Counted from the stretch's first letter, positions 43,910-53,913 are shown. The stretch: 64,000 nucleotides of DNA from Candidatus Kapaibacterium sp. (GCA_028284775.1 JANQRB010000039.1:20391-84390); one strand, 5' to 3'. The notes: generated from the sequence alone by a model not told the origin. Program-made: numbers and translations.

Positions 43910-46507
43910 ATGAGATTCGCTAAGGGGAAAAGCCGCCCGGTCGGAGTCACAATATTCCTTCTGTTTTTGTTGGCGGAGATTGGCAGTGCCGATCCCGCTT
44001 TGGCCCTCCCTGGTGATTCCACCCTCATAGCGCCGGGCCCTGAATACGAGGCCGGCTGGCTGCACGAGCTCTTCTTCGGCGGCAACTACCGCGAGCTGTG
44101 GACAACGCCGATTGCCGTGCCGGTGCTGAATCTACAGAACTTTGCCGGTGGACTGACGCCGCAGCGCAAGGGCGGCGGCGCTCAGACAATCTCGCTTCGC
44201 TTCAAAAGCGCCGACGGACGGCGTTACAACTTCCGGTCGGTTAACAAAGATCCGACGAAGTCACTGCCGCCCTTGCTGCGCGAGACGCTGGCGGACGAAA
44301 TCGTACAGGACGCGATCAGCGTGCACCATCCCGGCGCGGCGCTCGTGTTGCCGCCGTTGATGTCGGCGATTGGTCTGCTGGCGGCTGAGGCGCAACTTTT
44401 TGTTATGCCGGACGACCCGGCCCTGGGCGAGTTTCGCGCAGAGTTCGCCGGGTTGCTGGGAACGCTGGAACTACATCCCGACGAGGGGCCTGATGATACG
44501 CCAGGCTTTGCCGGCTCACGTAAGATCGTGGGCACCGACAAGCTGCACGAGCGCATGATGAAATCGGCCCGCAATCGTGTCGCCGCGCGTAATTACCTGG
44601 CGGCGCGCCTTTTCGACATCTTTATCGGCGACCGTGACCGGCACTTCAAACAATGGCGCTGGGCGAGCTTCGAGCAGGGTTCGCAACGCCTCTGGTATCC
44701 AATTCCCGAAGATCGCGACCACGCTTTCGTTCGTAGCGAGGGCCTGCTGCCCTGGTTTGCGCGCTGGTTCGCGCCGCAGCTCGTCGGCTTCGACGCCGAC
44801 TACCCCCCGGCATTCAACCTGACCTGGAGCGGTCGTCACCTGGACCGCTGGCTGCTCTCGGAGCTGGATTGGCCAAGCTGGGATTCGGTGGCGACCGCCC
44901 TGCAGCACCATCTCAGCGATACTCTGATCGAACGGGCAACGAGACTTATGCCGGCGGCAATGGCCGAGATTAATGCCGATGAGCTGGCGCAGGCCTTGAA
45001 ACTACGACGCAACGACCTCGGGCGTATGGCTTTCGACTTTTATTATCAACTGGCGGAACGGGTGGATATTCACGCCACCAATGAGAATGACAGGGCCTTT
45101 GTGACGCGTCTTGACGATGAACACAGCGAAGTCCGCCTGTACAGCGACGACGATGACGAGCCGTATTTTTTTCGCCGTTTTGTCCATGAGGATACCGAAG
45201 AGCTGCGCATTTACCTCCACGGCGGCGATGACAGGGCAGTCATTCGCGGCGATGTCGATGAGGGCATCACCATTCGGATCATCGGGGGAGAGGGCAATGA
45301 TTCACTAGAGGATTCCACCCGCTCCGGCGCCGGTGCGGCAGTCTTTTACGATGCGTCGGGCGACAATGCATTCAGCGAGGGCGCATGCACGCGGGTGGAG
45401 CGCGATCCTTATGAAGCACCGCCGCATCTGCGCGAGCTTTACGGCACGGATGGCGGCAACGCCACCGAAATGCGAGACTGGGGCAGCTTCTGGCGCCCCG
45501 TTTTCGCCAGCAGTGTTAATCCGGATTTCGGCCTGATCATGGGAGGCGGCATCGAAGTCTGGCGTTACCAGTTCCGTCACAAGCCCTTTCTGCAATGGGG
45601 ACGCTACGAGGCCGCGGTCGCATCCGAGGCCGGCGCGTACAAATTTCAATTTTCAGGTCGACGTCATTTCGAAAACTCGAAGCTGGACATGAGCGGCTCC
45701 GTTTCTTATTCGACGATGGAATTTATTCGCTTTTATGGTTTTGGCAACGAGACAGCTAAGTCCAGACCGGACGACTATTACAAAGTGCGCCAGACATCAT
45801 TCGCCGTTGAGTCTACTTTTGGCTATAGAATGTCAAATGTCGCATCGCTGGGTCTGGAGTTGCTGCAGGCATGGAATAGTCACAATCGCAAAGACAACAG
45901 CATTCTGCGTGACAGCCTTTACTACGGCGGTGAAAATTTTAGAGAATTCAGCGTGTCCGCAATCGTAGACATCGACACGCGCAACCGGACTATTGCCGCC
46001 GACTCCGGCATCCACGGAAGGCTTCAGGCCGGTCTGTCGTCGAGGGAATTTCAGAGTAGAAGTGAATTCGGCATCGTTAAGGCACACCTGTCCGTCTATC
46101 AACATTTTGCTGAACTGCCCGGCGAACCCACCATAGCGCTGCGTCTCGGCGGCGTCCACACCTGGGGCCGGACACCGCTCTTCAGGGCGGCATTCATCGG
46201 CGGACCGGACAACCTGCGCGGCCTTGACGAAAATCGCTTTGCAGGCGAATCGGCGTTCTTCGCCAATGCCGAGCTGCGCCTCAGCCTAGGGAATTTCTTC
46301 GTGCTGCTGCCAGGCGAGTATGGCGTATTCGGTCTGAGCGACAGCGGTCGGGTATTCCTCGAAGCCGAAAACTCGGGTAAATGGCATAGGTCTATCGGTG
46401 GCGGCTTCTGGTTTGCCTGGCTGGACCGCGCGAATACCATCTCGCTCGCTTTCGCGCAAAGCAATGAAGGAAGCGGTCTCTACGCCGGCCTGGGGTTTAT
46501 GTTTTAA
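43910..46507 (+). CDS. Omp85-type outer-membrane barrel fused to a kinase-like domain (865 aa)
   Basis: ATG 43910 is preferred, although a TTG at 43886 with AAGGA is possible. The signal peptide is about residues 1-32. The middle part (about 70-290) contains FDIFIGDRDRHFKQW (about 235-250) and PIPEDRDHAF (about 265-275). This D-x-D-R-H...Q-W plus D-R-D pair resembles the catalytic and metal-binding motifs of HipA/PI3K/Fam20-like atypical kinases. The C-terminal third is a beta-barrel of the BamA/TamA (Omp85) superfamily: FIGGPDNLRGLDENRFAGES (about 760) is the substrate-core motif, and the protein ends in GLGFMF. Such fusions are known from Bacteroidota annotations as BamA/TamA family proteins; the kinase reading is inference. 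It has no POTRA domains, so it is not the essential BamA. Confidence 0.82.
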   Translation: MRFAKGKSRPVGVTIFLLFLLAEIGSADPALALPGDSTLIAPGPEYEAGWLHELFFGGNYRELWTTPIAVPVLNLQNFAGGLTPQRKGGGAQTISLRFKSADGRRYNFRSVNKDPTKSLPPLLRETLADEIVQDAISVHHPGAALVLPPLMSAIGLLAAEAQLFVMPDDPALGEFRAEFAGLLGTLELHPDEGPDDTPGFAGSRKIVGTDKLHERMMKSARNRVAARNYLAARLFDIFIGDRDRHFKQWRWASFEQGSQRLWYPIPEDRDHAFVRSEGLLPWFARWFAPQLVGFDADYPPAFNLTWSGRHLDRWLLSELDWPSWDSVATALQHHLSDTLIERATRLMPAAMAEINADELAQALKLRRNDLGRMAFDFYYQLAERVDIHATNENDRAFVTRLDDEHSEVRLYSDDDDEPYFFRRFVHEDTEELRIYLHGGDDRAVIRGDVDEGITIRIIGGEGNDSLEDSTRSGAGAAVFYDASGDNAFSEGACTRVERDPYEAPPHLRELYGTDGGNATEMRDWGSFWRPVFASSVNPDFGLIMGGGIEVWRYQFRHKPFLQWGRYEAAVASEAGAYKFQFSGRRHFENSKLDMSGSVSYSTMEFIRFYGFGNETAKSRPDDYYKVRQTSFAVESTFGYRMSNVASLGLELLQAWNSHNRKDNSILRDSLYYGGENFREFSVSAIVDIDTRNRTIAADSGIHGRLQAGLSSREFQSRSEFGIVKAHLSVYQHFAELPGEPTIALRLGGVHTWGRTPLFRAAFIGGPDNLRGLDENRFAGESAFFANAELRLSLGNFFVLLPGEYGVFGLSDSGRVFLEAENSGKWHRSIGGGFWFAWLDRANTISLAFAQSNEGSGLYAGLGFMF

Positions 46508-46531
46508 AATACTAGTCACGAATATTCGGCG

Positions 46532-46549
46532 GCGAGAGCATTTTCTCGC
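46532..46549 (+). terminator. Weak terminator-like hairpin after the Omp85 gene
   Basis: GCGAGA (46532-46537) pairs with TCTCGC (46544-46549) around a GCATTT loop, 25 nt after the stop. No U-run. Confidence 0.3.
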
Positions 46550-46720
46550 GTTACCCGGCTTGTTCTCATCGGCAGCTAAAACTGTCCAGGCAGGGTGCTT
46601 AGCCCTCCCCATGCGGCAGGTCCGGCAGAGAGGTATCGCGCGGAATCTTAAATCCGTAAAGCCAATCATTCAGGATTCCCTCCGAACACTCAAATCCGAT
46701 GATGCGGCGTATACGGTCGA

Positions 46721-47371
46721 TTAGTCGCAAACGGCTTCTTTCTCCACGGTATCGAAAACGCCGATTCGATCGAACTCCGCCAGGGCTGTTCGATAGTGAG
46801 ACAGGACCAGCCTGACGCTGGGTTCCGTCCGAAGCTGGCCGATGATGTTGTCGATCGATTCATTCATCGTCTGTCTCATGGCGAACAGCTTCTCCGGCGA
46901 ACGCAGGTCGATGCTAATCGAACCATCCGTAAACTTTGCCTCGGAACGCAAGTGCTCCAAGGCAGTGATTCGCGTTCCGAGACCGACGGTATCGATTGTA
47001 TCGCTGACATTCACACTGGTGTTAAGTGCATTGCGCATGCCACCTTTTTCATAGATCAGTTGCATGAGGCTATCGAGCAGTTCGCGTTGTGCGGGATCAT
47101 TCGCCGCCTCGATAACTCTTGCTTCGTCAAGCTCATGCAGTATATCCTTCGCTGCGCGCGCGGGGACGGCAGCCTTGCTGGTGCGTTCAATCATCGCCAC
47201 GAGTGCGTCCGGACCAGACAGGAGGCCGTCTGTAGAATCTTTGTTGAAGTCAGCCACATCGTCAGCCTCCGAAGGCTGAATTTGTTTGCTTGAAGAGTTC
47301 CAGTACGAGAAGGCAGTCAGGACGACCAGCAAAAAGGCGATGCCCAATAATGTTTGATGTTTGCGAGTCAT
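46721..47371 (-). CDS. Uncharacterised protein with N-terminal membrane anchor (216 aa)
   Basis: One N-terminal hydrophobic segment (TLLGIAFLLVVLTAFSYW) acts as anchor or signal. The rest is helical and charged (DALVAMIERTSKAAVPARAA; LEHLRSEAKFTDGSISIDLR). No domain is recognised. It is probably periplasmic or anchored in the inner membrane. Convergent with the Omp85 gene. Confidence 0.7.
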   Translation of the reverse strand: MTRKHQTLLGIAFLLVVLTAFSYWNSSSKQIQPSEADDVADFNKDSTDGLLSGPDALVAMIERTSKAAVPARAAKDILHELDEARVIEAANDPAQRELLDSLMQLIYEKGGMRNALNTSVNVSDTIDTVGLGTRITALEHLRSEAKFTDGSISIDLRSPEKLFAMRQTMNESIDNIIGQLRTEPSVRLVLSHYRTALAEFDRIGVFDTVEKEAVCD

Positions 47372-48395
47372 GGGTTGCAGTCCACGGTATATTGGTTAAT
47401 AGTTGTTAAGGAGCTGGACGTTGGTATTGGGCGAGTGAGTTGGGGACTTAGTTGTCTAAGCAACTTTTAACGCCGCGCAAAAATTCCCGGTGGGCCCTCC
47501 CCCTCCTTTCCGCCGCCATTCATCACCGAGAATCCAAACGCCTCCACCGCCTATCAGCAATAGCTTAAGCGCTTCATCACTCACTAACCAGACTTCTCTT
47601 CGCGCCCACTCTGTACAGAATGAGCTGCAAGAATACATGCATTTCACCTCGCATACAACCACGAGATGCCGGATTGACACAACTTAGTGTCGAACGGTCT
47701 GCAATAAGCCTGCAACGGTCTGCAGATCGGAAAAAGTGGAGTGGCCTCATGATCTTCGATTCTGCCTGATGCAACCTGCACAAGCGGCGCGACGAGAACC
47801 GCTCACCAACACTTTACGAGGATACCGCGCCGCCTCGCACGAAATACGCAGACAAGCTTTTCAGCAGAGTTCACCTCTACAGCCGGTCTTGTTAACGAAT
47901 CTGACTCTCTGCCGCTTCACCCAACAATAGCGAAGGTCGGACGGCGGATTCTACAGTCTTTCGCAATTTGCGGCCGGGACTGCTCGCGATCACTACGCAA
48001 ACACGCTGCACGACAAAACGCGCAAGGGCAGACAAACCGGCCATCATTTTCTCTCTGCAAGCCCGTGTTGTAAAGGATGTGGTTCTTTGACCTTGCCACT
48101 CGACAGCCACCAAAGCAGAACAGCGGACTCCCGCATAACTCACCTGTTTTGCGGGAACTGCCCACTTGCGCCTTGCAAAGATATCGTGTTGCGATGCCTG
48201 GCAAAGCCCGATACTGCAGCCATCGAATTCTCTCTACAGGCCGGACTTGTTTACGGTGCTGACATTCTGATTGTTCACCATCTACGGCGGCAAAGGGAAA
48301 GTGCGTATCGGAGACACAGTCTGCCCTAGCCAAAGTTAATTCACATCTACCGAACGACAGCACTGATCCTGCTTCGCGGACAGGACAATTCAGGG
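47372..48395. other. Long intergenic region with direct repeats
   Basis: About 1 kb upstream of the 46721-47371 gene. It holds a 17-nt pyrimidine tract (47495-47511) and the repeat at 47693-47724. Open frames on both strands (for example 47917-48441 minus) show no protein character. No tRNA or known RNA recognised. Confidence 0.4.
47693..47724. repeat. Phased direct repeat
   Basis: AACGGTCTGCA occurs at 47693-47703 and 47714-47724, a 21-bp period (two helical turns), with a further CTGCA between them. The three CTGCA therefore start at 47699, 47710 and 47720. This looks like a cluster of binding sites on one DNA face, about 320 bp upstream of the 47371 start. Confidence 0.35.
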
Positions 48396-51300
48396 TCAGC
48401 GACTGACAAGCAAGACATGCGAGATGCTGTAGCTCGCACATTGGATACGACAGATGTAGCTGCCGCTCGGCAGACCTTCCAGCTCGAGCAACTCCTGGTG
48501 TGGACCCGCGGGAAGCATGGGGTGCTGCTTCCGCCAGACGACTTCCCCTAAAATGTTTAACACTAAAACTTCGATTGGAGCGGCTTCGTTAACGCTAAAG
48601 TTTAAGCGGCTCTTTCTACTTGCCGGGTTGGGTTGCAAGCGCAGCCTGGCAATCGGGCTATCCGCTTCAGCTTGCGGCAGGCCGGAGATCTGCGTCGTCC
48701 AGCGGAAACGTATGCCCGGCGGAGGTAGATTGGCAGCGCTCATAAAGCAGGCCGCCGTGTTTTGCGCACCGGCTTTTGTTTGTTGCCAAACATCCGACTC
48801 GCCCGACGAACGATTGTTAAAGTCCAGGTTATCGCTGCCGCGCAGCCCCACCTGTGGCAGAAGAGTGCTGCCCGCGGCCACTTCCATCGGACCATACACA
48901 AATTCGATGCTGCCGTCCTTTTCCGCCATGCGCAATTGGAAATTTAATCGGGTCGCTCTGAGCGGCGTCTCGGCATACTCGCTGAAGTTTTTCCACTGCA
49001 CCACCAACTCGCGCTCGGGCGCTTCGCCCAGTGTTTCGATCCGTATTTCCGAGCCATCCGGATGGCTCATCAAGTCCATTCCCAAGGGCGCGATGATTCC
49101 ATCGGCGGCATCCAGAGCGGACAAGGGTGTCAACTGGCGCAAGTCCACCGAGCGGCCGATAAACATATAGCCGTTGGCCTGAATGTTAATGCGATCGTAT
49201 TCCTGATTGCCGAAGCGCAGCGGCCAGCCCTGCTCGTAGAAAAACCACTCATCGTCAACCTGGGCTGTCGTCGCCACGCCGCCCGTGATCTCGGAATAAC
49301 TCCCCTGCGAAACGCTAAAACGATATTGTCTGGTGAAGGCCGGCAGAATGCGATTACGGAGGTTTACGGCAATCGGGACTCCGATGTCGGCGTCCTTGAT
49401 CTCGATCCTTTGAATCGCGTCTACAACCTGAACTTCACTGTTAACTCGCGGCTGCGCGGTATAAAAGCCATTGGACAGGTGGTCGGCAACAAAGACGCCA
49501 TTGTCATCGCTGAGCGCCGTCGTTGCTAGCTCCTGCCGCGCAAGGTCAAGGAATTCCACGGTCTGGGCGGCGGCGGGCGCAAGCCCCAGATCTTCGTCGC
49601 GCATAAACACAATGCCGGGCACTTGCCAGGAAGCATCCAGGCCAGCCGCTGTGAACGACAGGCCGCTGACGCCCGACGCGTCGATCTCAATCGCAGCCGA
49701 CTGCGGCGTCATTCGATGGCCGGCAAGCCAGGGCAGCGCGACATAACTACCGGCATAAAACCAGCCGCTGAAACTGCCGTCATCAGCCACATCGAGTGAC
49801 CACAGGATCTGCCCCCGCTCCGGGATTACAAACACCTGCGCTGCAGCGCCGCCGGGCAGTCCCTGTATGCCGCCGGAGACAAGCTGCGCTCGTTCGACCC
49901 TGAGGTCGTGAATGACGTTTTGCTCGTCGATAAATACCAGGCTTGCGGCGAGAGGCGCGTCGGCAGGAAGGCGGTGACGCTCACTATTAATTTCAAGATC
50001 GTAGTAGCCCGTAGCCAATTGCTTAAACTCGTAAATGCCGTCGTCATCGCTTATGACTTCAATTGCACCCCCGGGTGCGGGCGTACCGACGGGCCGCTCG
50101 CTGCGATTGACGATCCTGACTTTCACCCCTTCCTGCGGCTGACCATCAGCAAGCACTCGGCCTGATACACTGTAATCATAGGAGGGCGTTCCGCTATGAT
50201 TCCGGCAGGAAGAACGCGCCAGAAAGCTTCGCATCACCGCCCGCACCCGCTCGTGGAATTCCATGCGGCCGCCGCCGCCTTCCACGAGATCACAATAACT
50301 CATAATACTGCCGGGACGCGGGACGGTCTCACTGAAACAACGACCGTCTTCCGCGGCAAAACAGGAATCGAGCGGCGCTTCCGGCCACAAACAGGAATGA
50401 GTATGAGGCGCGCCGAGGATGTGTCCCAGCTCGTGGGCGCTGCCGAAGATATCCCAGGAGTAGGTGGGCAAGGGAAACAAATGCCGGAGGATCGGCACAA
50501 AGAGATACCCCCACTCCTCGGAACAGACGCCGCCGATCCGCAGGGCCCGCCCGGCGCCGGCATCGCGACGGACAGCCAGATACATTGCGACATCTCGCTC
50601 CACCGACTGCATATTCGCGCGCCAGTACTGCTGAAATCGGGGCAGCAGCTCCTGCACGCTGACCAGGCCCTGGTAAGGATCCTGGGGGATCGTCCAGACA
50701 CGCATATAGCTCACTTCGATCTTGATATCGGCTTGCTGCGAATACAGTTGCGCTACCCCGGCCATCACCGCCGTCAGGTGATCCAGCGCAGCGCTCTCGC
50801 TGCCGAAACCGCTGAAAGTCAGGTAGTCGGACTCAACGGCGACCCGCAGTGTCATCTCCTCATCTTCATCAAGAATCCGGTCAGCCGCTTTTGTATGCTC
50901 ACTGTCGCCTAAGGCTTGCAGGACGCGCTCGTCAAGATCGCTCTCAAGGGTTTTACAATTCAGAGCCGTCGCTCCGCCCTGCTTGTTTTGAGGCTGCAAG
51001 ACATAAGCCCCGCCGGCAGCATCGCTTGTACTCAGATCATACACTTCATCGCCAAGCTGCAACACTCCGCTTATGCCGCCGGCGCTGACATTGATACTTA
51101 GCAATGAGTTGGGGTATTCCTCGACCGTACCGAAATAGCTGACAAAACGCCCCGCCTGGTCAATCCGCCGCTCGCCCTCCGCCGTAACGACAAGGACGCG
51201 GGCGTCCGGCGCAAAAAGTTCAAAACGTTGCAGATTAACGCTCACATGCCCTCCGGCCAGCGGCAGGACGCTCCGCAGCCGATGCGGCTGTCGTCGCAGA

Positions 51301-51497
51301 ATTTCGGCCGGGATCGAGGGATCGGCAGTGAGCGCATAGGCGCCGTCGCCGAGCACCGTCGCTGCATCGGCCAGGCCGGAGCGAAAAACCAAAGTCGCGC
51401 CTTGCTCCTGCGCCACGATGCCTGAGGCGGGAATCAAGCTAAAAGTACCAAGCACAATAATCCATGTCTGCCGGAGCAGAAACGATTCGAAAAACAT
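48396..51497 (-). CDS. Secreted metzincin (reprolysin-like) metalloprotease with T9SS sorting domain (1033 aa)
   Basis: ATG 51497 is preceded by AAGGTG. The signal peptide is about residues 1-29. A propeptide-like N-terminal region is followed by a catalytic domain (about 210-430) with the metzincin zinc site HELGHILGAPH (HExxHxxGxxH, near 357) and the Met-turn GSIMSYCD. Many Cys flank it (CLWPEAPLDSC, SSCRNHSG), as in M12B/reprolysin-type enzymes. Then come a carboxypeptidase-regulatory-like domain (about 445-530; SGRVLADGQPQEGVKVRI), a beta-rich region with INIQANGYMFIG, and a type-A T9SS tail (LRLQPNPASRKSRLNFSV, GSYICRIQ, final SR). It is predicted to be secreted or surface-bound. Confidence 0.9.
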   Translation of the reverse strand: MFFESFLLRQTWIIVLGTFSLIPASGIVAQEQGATLVFRSGLADAATVLGDGAYALTADPSIPAEILRRQPHRLRSVLPLAGGHVSVNLQRFELFAPDARVLVVTAEGERRIDQAGRFVSYFGTVEEYPNSLLSINVSAGGISGVLQLGDEVYDLSTSDAAGGAYVLQPQNKQGGATALNCKTLESDLDERVLQALGDSEHTKAADRILDEDEEMTLRVAVESDYLTFSGFGSESAALDHLTAVMAGVAQLYSQQADIKIEVSYMRVWTIPQDPYQGLVSVQELLPRFQQYWRANMQSVERDVAMYLAVRRDAGAGRALRIGGVCSEEWGYLFVPILRHLFPLPTYSWDIFGSAHELGHILGAPHTHSCLWPEAPLDSCFAAEDGRCFSETVPRPGSIMSYCDLVEGGGGRMEFHERVRAVMRSFLARSSCRNHSGTPSYDYSVSGRVLADGQPQEGVKVRIVNRSERPVGTPAPGGAIEVISDDDGIYEFKQLATGYYDLEINSERHRLPADAPLAASLVFIDEQNVIHDLRVERAQLVSGGIQGLPGGAAAQVFVIPERGQILWSLDVADDGSFSGWFYAGSYVALPWLAGHRMTPQSAAIEIDASGVSGLSFTAAGLDASWQVPGIVFMRDEDLGLAPAAAQTVEFLDLARQELATTALSDDNGVFVADHLSNGFYTAQPRVNSEVQVVDAIQRIEIKDADIGVPIAVNLRNRILPAFTRQYRFSVSQGSYSEITGGVATTAQVDDEWFFYEQGWPLRFGNQEYDRINIQANGYMFIGRSVDLRQLTPLSALDAADGIIAPLGMDLMSHPDGSEIRIETLGEAPERELVVQWKNFSEYAETPLRATRLNFQLRMAEKDGSIEFVYGPMEVAAGSTLLPQVGLRGSDNLDFNNRSSGESDVWQQTKAGAQNTAACFMSAANLPPPGIRFRWTTQISGLPQAEADSPIARLRLQPNPASRKSRLNFSVNEAAPIEVLVLNILGEVVWRKQHPMLPAGPHQELLELEGLPSGSYICRIQCASYSISHVLLVSR

Positions 51498-51933
51498 AGC
51501 AACACCTTATCGGCTATGGATAATTCTTGCAAACTGCTGTAGGCCAGGGTGCAAATACGTAGTAAACGCGAGACGGCCCGCCGAGGCCATACGCGGCTTC
51601 AGCGTTGATGAAAGCTCTTTACTCTTGAGGATGCTTTGAACGTAGGCGGACAAAATACGCTTTTGTGCCCGCCGACACAAGATCGCTGTTCCCGGCTGCA
51701 AAGTTTTTCGCCAGGGGATCACCGTATCATCAGACCAGCGGCTGTTTCCGCCCAGGCAATACACCGGGTAGGGAGCCATTCATAGTGACGTTTTGCCGCC
51801 CCGAACGCTCGTTTTGTCGGTGAGCAGCACCTGATCGCGAAGCGGATCGGAGCTGTGTTTCCTGCAGGATCTGGGCCGCATTACTCAAGCGGGCTGTTGA
51901 GCGCAGGCAATCTCCGCCGCAAGCAGATTTCCA
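51498..51933. other. Divergent intergenic region
   Basis: About 435 nt between the metzincin gene (minus) and the LRR gene promoter (plus). TACGTATTTG on the minus strand near 51548-51557 is a degenerate -7 candidate for the protease. Nothing else recognised. Confidence 0.4.
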
Positions 51934-51964
51934 TTGTGCCGCTTGAGGGCATCGTGTATCTTTG
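51934..51964 (+). promoter_or_regulatory. Classic Bacteroidota-type promoter of the first LRR gene
   Basis: TTG (51934-51936), 20-nt spacer, TATCTTTG (51957-51964): matches the -33 TTG / -7 TAnnTTTG consensus at normal spacing. Transcription would start near 51971, which excludes translation starts before that point. Confidence 0.65.
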
Positions 51965-52017
51965 GCGCGCAGTGTGTGTCAGACCCACCCACATTGTCGA
52001 TTCCAAACAGTAGGCTT

Positions 52018-53859
52018 GTGCCGATTCTTACATTCCTGCAATCGCAGATTCTTAATTTAATCGCATCAACTCCTGCATCCGCTACTAAGAGGCAGGCTTG
52101 TTTATGGCGACTGTGCTTTTGCAGTGTAGCCTTTCTTGTATGCGGTACTTCGATTGCACTTGCCTACGGTGATAATCTCTTCATTTGGAGAAATCCCGAT
52201 GGCTTTCATACCTATCAACGCGGCGACCTTCTAGCGGGAATGGGCGAAGCGGCATCCGAGATACGCAGGCTGTCCATCGCGCGTTTATGCCCTTCGGCGC
52301 TACCACTGCTGCCTCAGCTCACATCCTTGCGGCAAATGGAGTTAGCGGGGCAGGACTGTCCGGATGCGATGCAGGACCTGTCCGGCCTTGATAGTCTGTA
52401 CTTCGTCAAAACAGCAAGGGTTTATCCCTTTCTCAGGACGCTGCCGGCGCTTAAACGATTGATCGTTGAAGCGGATCCCGATGGTAATTTCAGCCTGGAC
52501 GACATTCACTACCTACGGCAATTGCAGAAGCTTGCGATTAACGGTCCCTGCCAATCCTTGCCCGATTCCCTCAGAGCGCTGCGCCGCTTAGCTACGCTGG
52601 GACTCAAGAATACGAAGTTAACATCGCTTCCCGAATTCGTGAGCGGTTTCCCCGCGCTTGAGACGCTGGTATTGCATAATAATCGGTATATAAGCGAGCT
52701 TCCGTCTTCATTGAGACATGCTCAGGCTTTGAAACATCTCATTGTGGAAGGAGGCGATTCAAGCGCTGCATTTCCCGCCGGCATGCGCCATTGCCCGCAG
52801 ATTGATTTATTGCGAATCTGTAGTGTCGCCGCACCGCACCCCGCCGACTTGAAGCCTTTGCGCCGCTTGCGATCGCTGACTCTGGACGGCGTAAGTTCCA
52901 GCGATGTCGTCATCCGCGAGCTCCCTGATTTACCTTTGCTCGAGCGCCTTCGCATTAGCAGTAAAGATTCACTGCCTTCATTGAAGAACGCCGCCGCTGC
53001 GGGCAAATTTCCGGCTCTGCGTGAACTCAGGCTAATCGGTCGTAATCTTCGCCCGACACCAAACATCGCCGCATTTAAACAACTGCGTACTCTCAACATT
53101 CGAGGCAGAGATGTTGACGAATTGGTCGAAACGATCTGCGGCTGTGATTCACTGGAAAATTTATCGCTTTGGTCTTACTCTATGAGACGGCTGCCGCATT
53201 GTTTATCGAAATTAGGGAAACTGCGGACGCTTTACATCGGCATGGACTCATTGTACGAATTTCCAGCCGCTATACTGCAGCTCCGCAATCTTCGTAGTTT
53301 AACGATCGAAGGTTCCCTTCCCGAAAGCCGCCTGCCGGAAGATCTTGCAGATATGCCTGCGCTCGCAAGGCTGAAATGGCACAGTAAATACACAGCTGAA
53401 GTGCCGTCACTCCTACGCGACAAAATTGACACGGTGAAGATAAGCCTGAGCCGTCGTCCGCCGCGGCCGCAGCGTGTGCTGGTTAACCGCCTGCACCTGA
53501 ATGGTGCGGGCCTTTTCGCCGAAATCGGTTACGCCATGGCAGACCTGAAACATGACCGAGAGTGGGGTGGTTACCATGCCGGTCAGGGCATTCTTGCGGC
53601 CTCAATGGAAATCAAACCCTACAGCAATTTTACGATTGCGCCCAAACTGGCATGGTATAACACACGCTGGATTTTCTGGTGGGGACTCAGCGCCCTTTAC
53701 TATACCGATTTCAACCGGGGCAGCTTTATGCTCAGGCCGGAACTAGGCCTGTATCTCGGCTTTGTGCTTAGCATCGGAGCAAACATTCCTTTGGATCAGG
53801 GCGATTTTGACAATATCGGGGGAGCGGTGTATTCGCTATCCCTCTTTGTGCCTCTCTAG
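52018..53859 (+). CDS. Leucine-rich-repeat protein with C-terminal outer-membrane-barrel-like domain (about 613 aa)
   Basis: There is no ATG near the N-terminus. GTG 52018 is the first acceptable start after the promoter at 51934-51964; a still later non-ATG start is possible. A hydrophobic signal segment (LCFCSVAFLVCGTSIALAYG) follows. A region of about 350 residues holds 13-15 leucine-rich repeats of about 23 residues (LPALKRLIVEAD, LRRLATLGLKNTKLTSLPEF, LRNLRSLTIEGS). The last 130-150 residues are a beta-rich domain with DREWGGYHAGQGILAASMEI, PKLAWYNTRWIFWWGLSALY and FMLRPELGLYLGF. This domain also ends the next gene and is almost the whole of the third. It is probably an outer-membrane anchor exposing the LRR part (inference). 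It is the first of three related plus-strand genes. Confidence 0.83.
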   Translation: MPILTFLQSQILNLIASTPASATKRQACLWRLCFCSVAFLVCGTSIALAYGDNLFIWRNPDGFHTYQRGDLLAGMGEAASEIRRLSIARLCPSALPLLPQLTSLRQMELAGQDCPDAMQDLSGLDSLYFVKTARVYPFLRTLPALKRLIVEADPDGNFSLDDIHYLRQLQKLAINGPCQSLPDSLRALRRLATLGLKNTKLTSLPEFVSGFPALETLVLHNNRYISELPSSLRHAQALKHLIVEGGDSSAAFPAGMRHCPQIDLLRICSVAAPHPADLKPLRRLRSLTLDGVSSSDVVIRELPDLPLLERLRISSKDSLPSLKNAAAAGKFPALRELRLIGRNLRPTPNIAAFKQLRTLNIRGRDVDELVETICGCDSLENLSLWSYSMRRLPHCLSKLGKLRTLYIGMDSLYEFPAAILQLRNLRSLTIEGSLPESRLPEDLADMPALARLKWHSKYTAEVPSLLRDKIDTVKISLSRRPPRPQRVLVNRLHLNGAGLFAEIGYAMADLKHDREWGGYHAGQGILAASMEIKPYSNFTIAPKLAWYNTRWIFWWGLSALYYTDFNRGSFMLRPELGLYLGFVLSIGANIPLDQGDFDNIGGAVYSLSLFVPL

Positions 53860-53913
53860 GCGGGCAGGGTCACCAGGGATCCTGTTGTCCAGCCGCCGGG
53901 AAGAATCGCCAGG

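Noticed and set aside
43658..44065. 135-codon minus frame
   Set aside because: Overlaps the start of the Omp85 fusion gene and has no domain or ribosome site.
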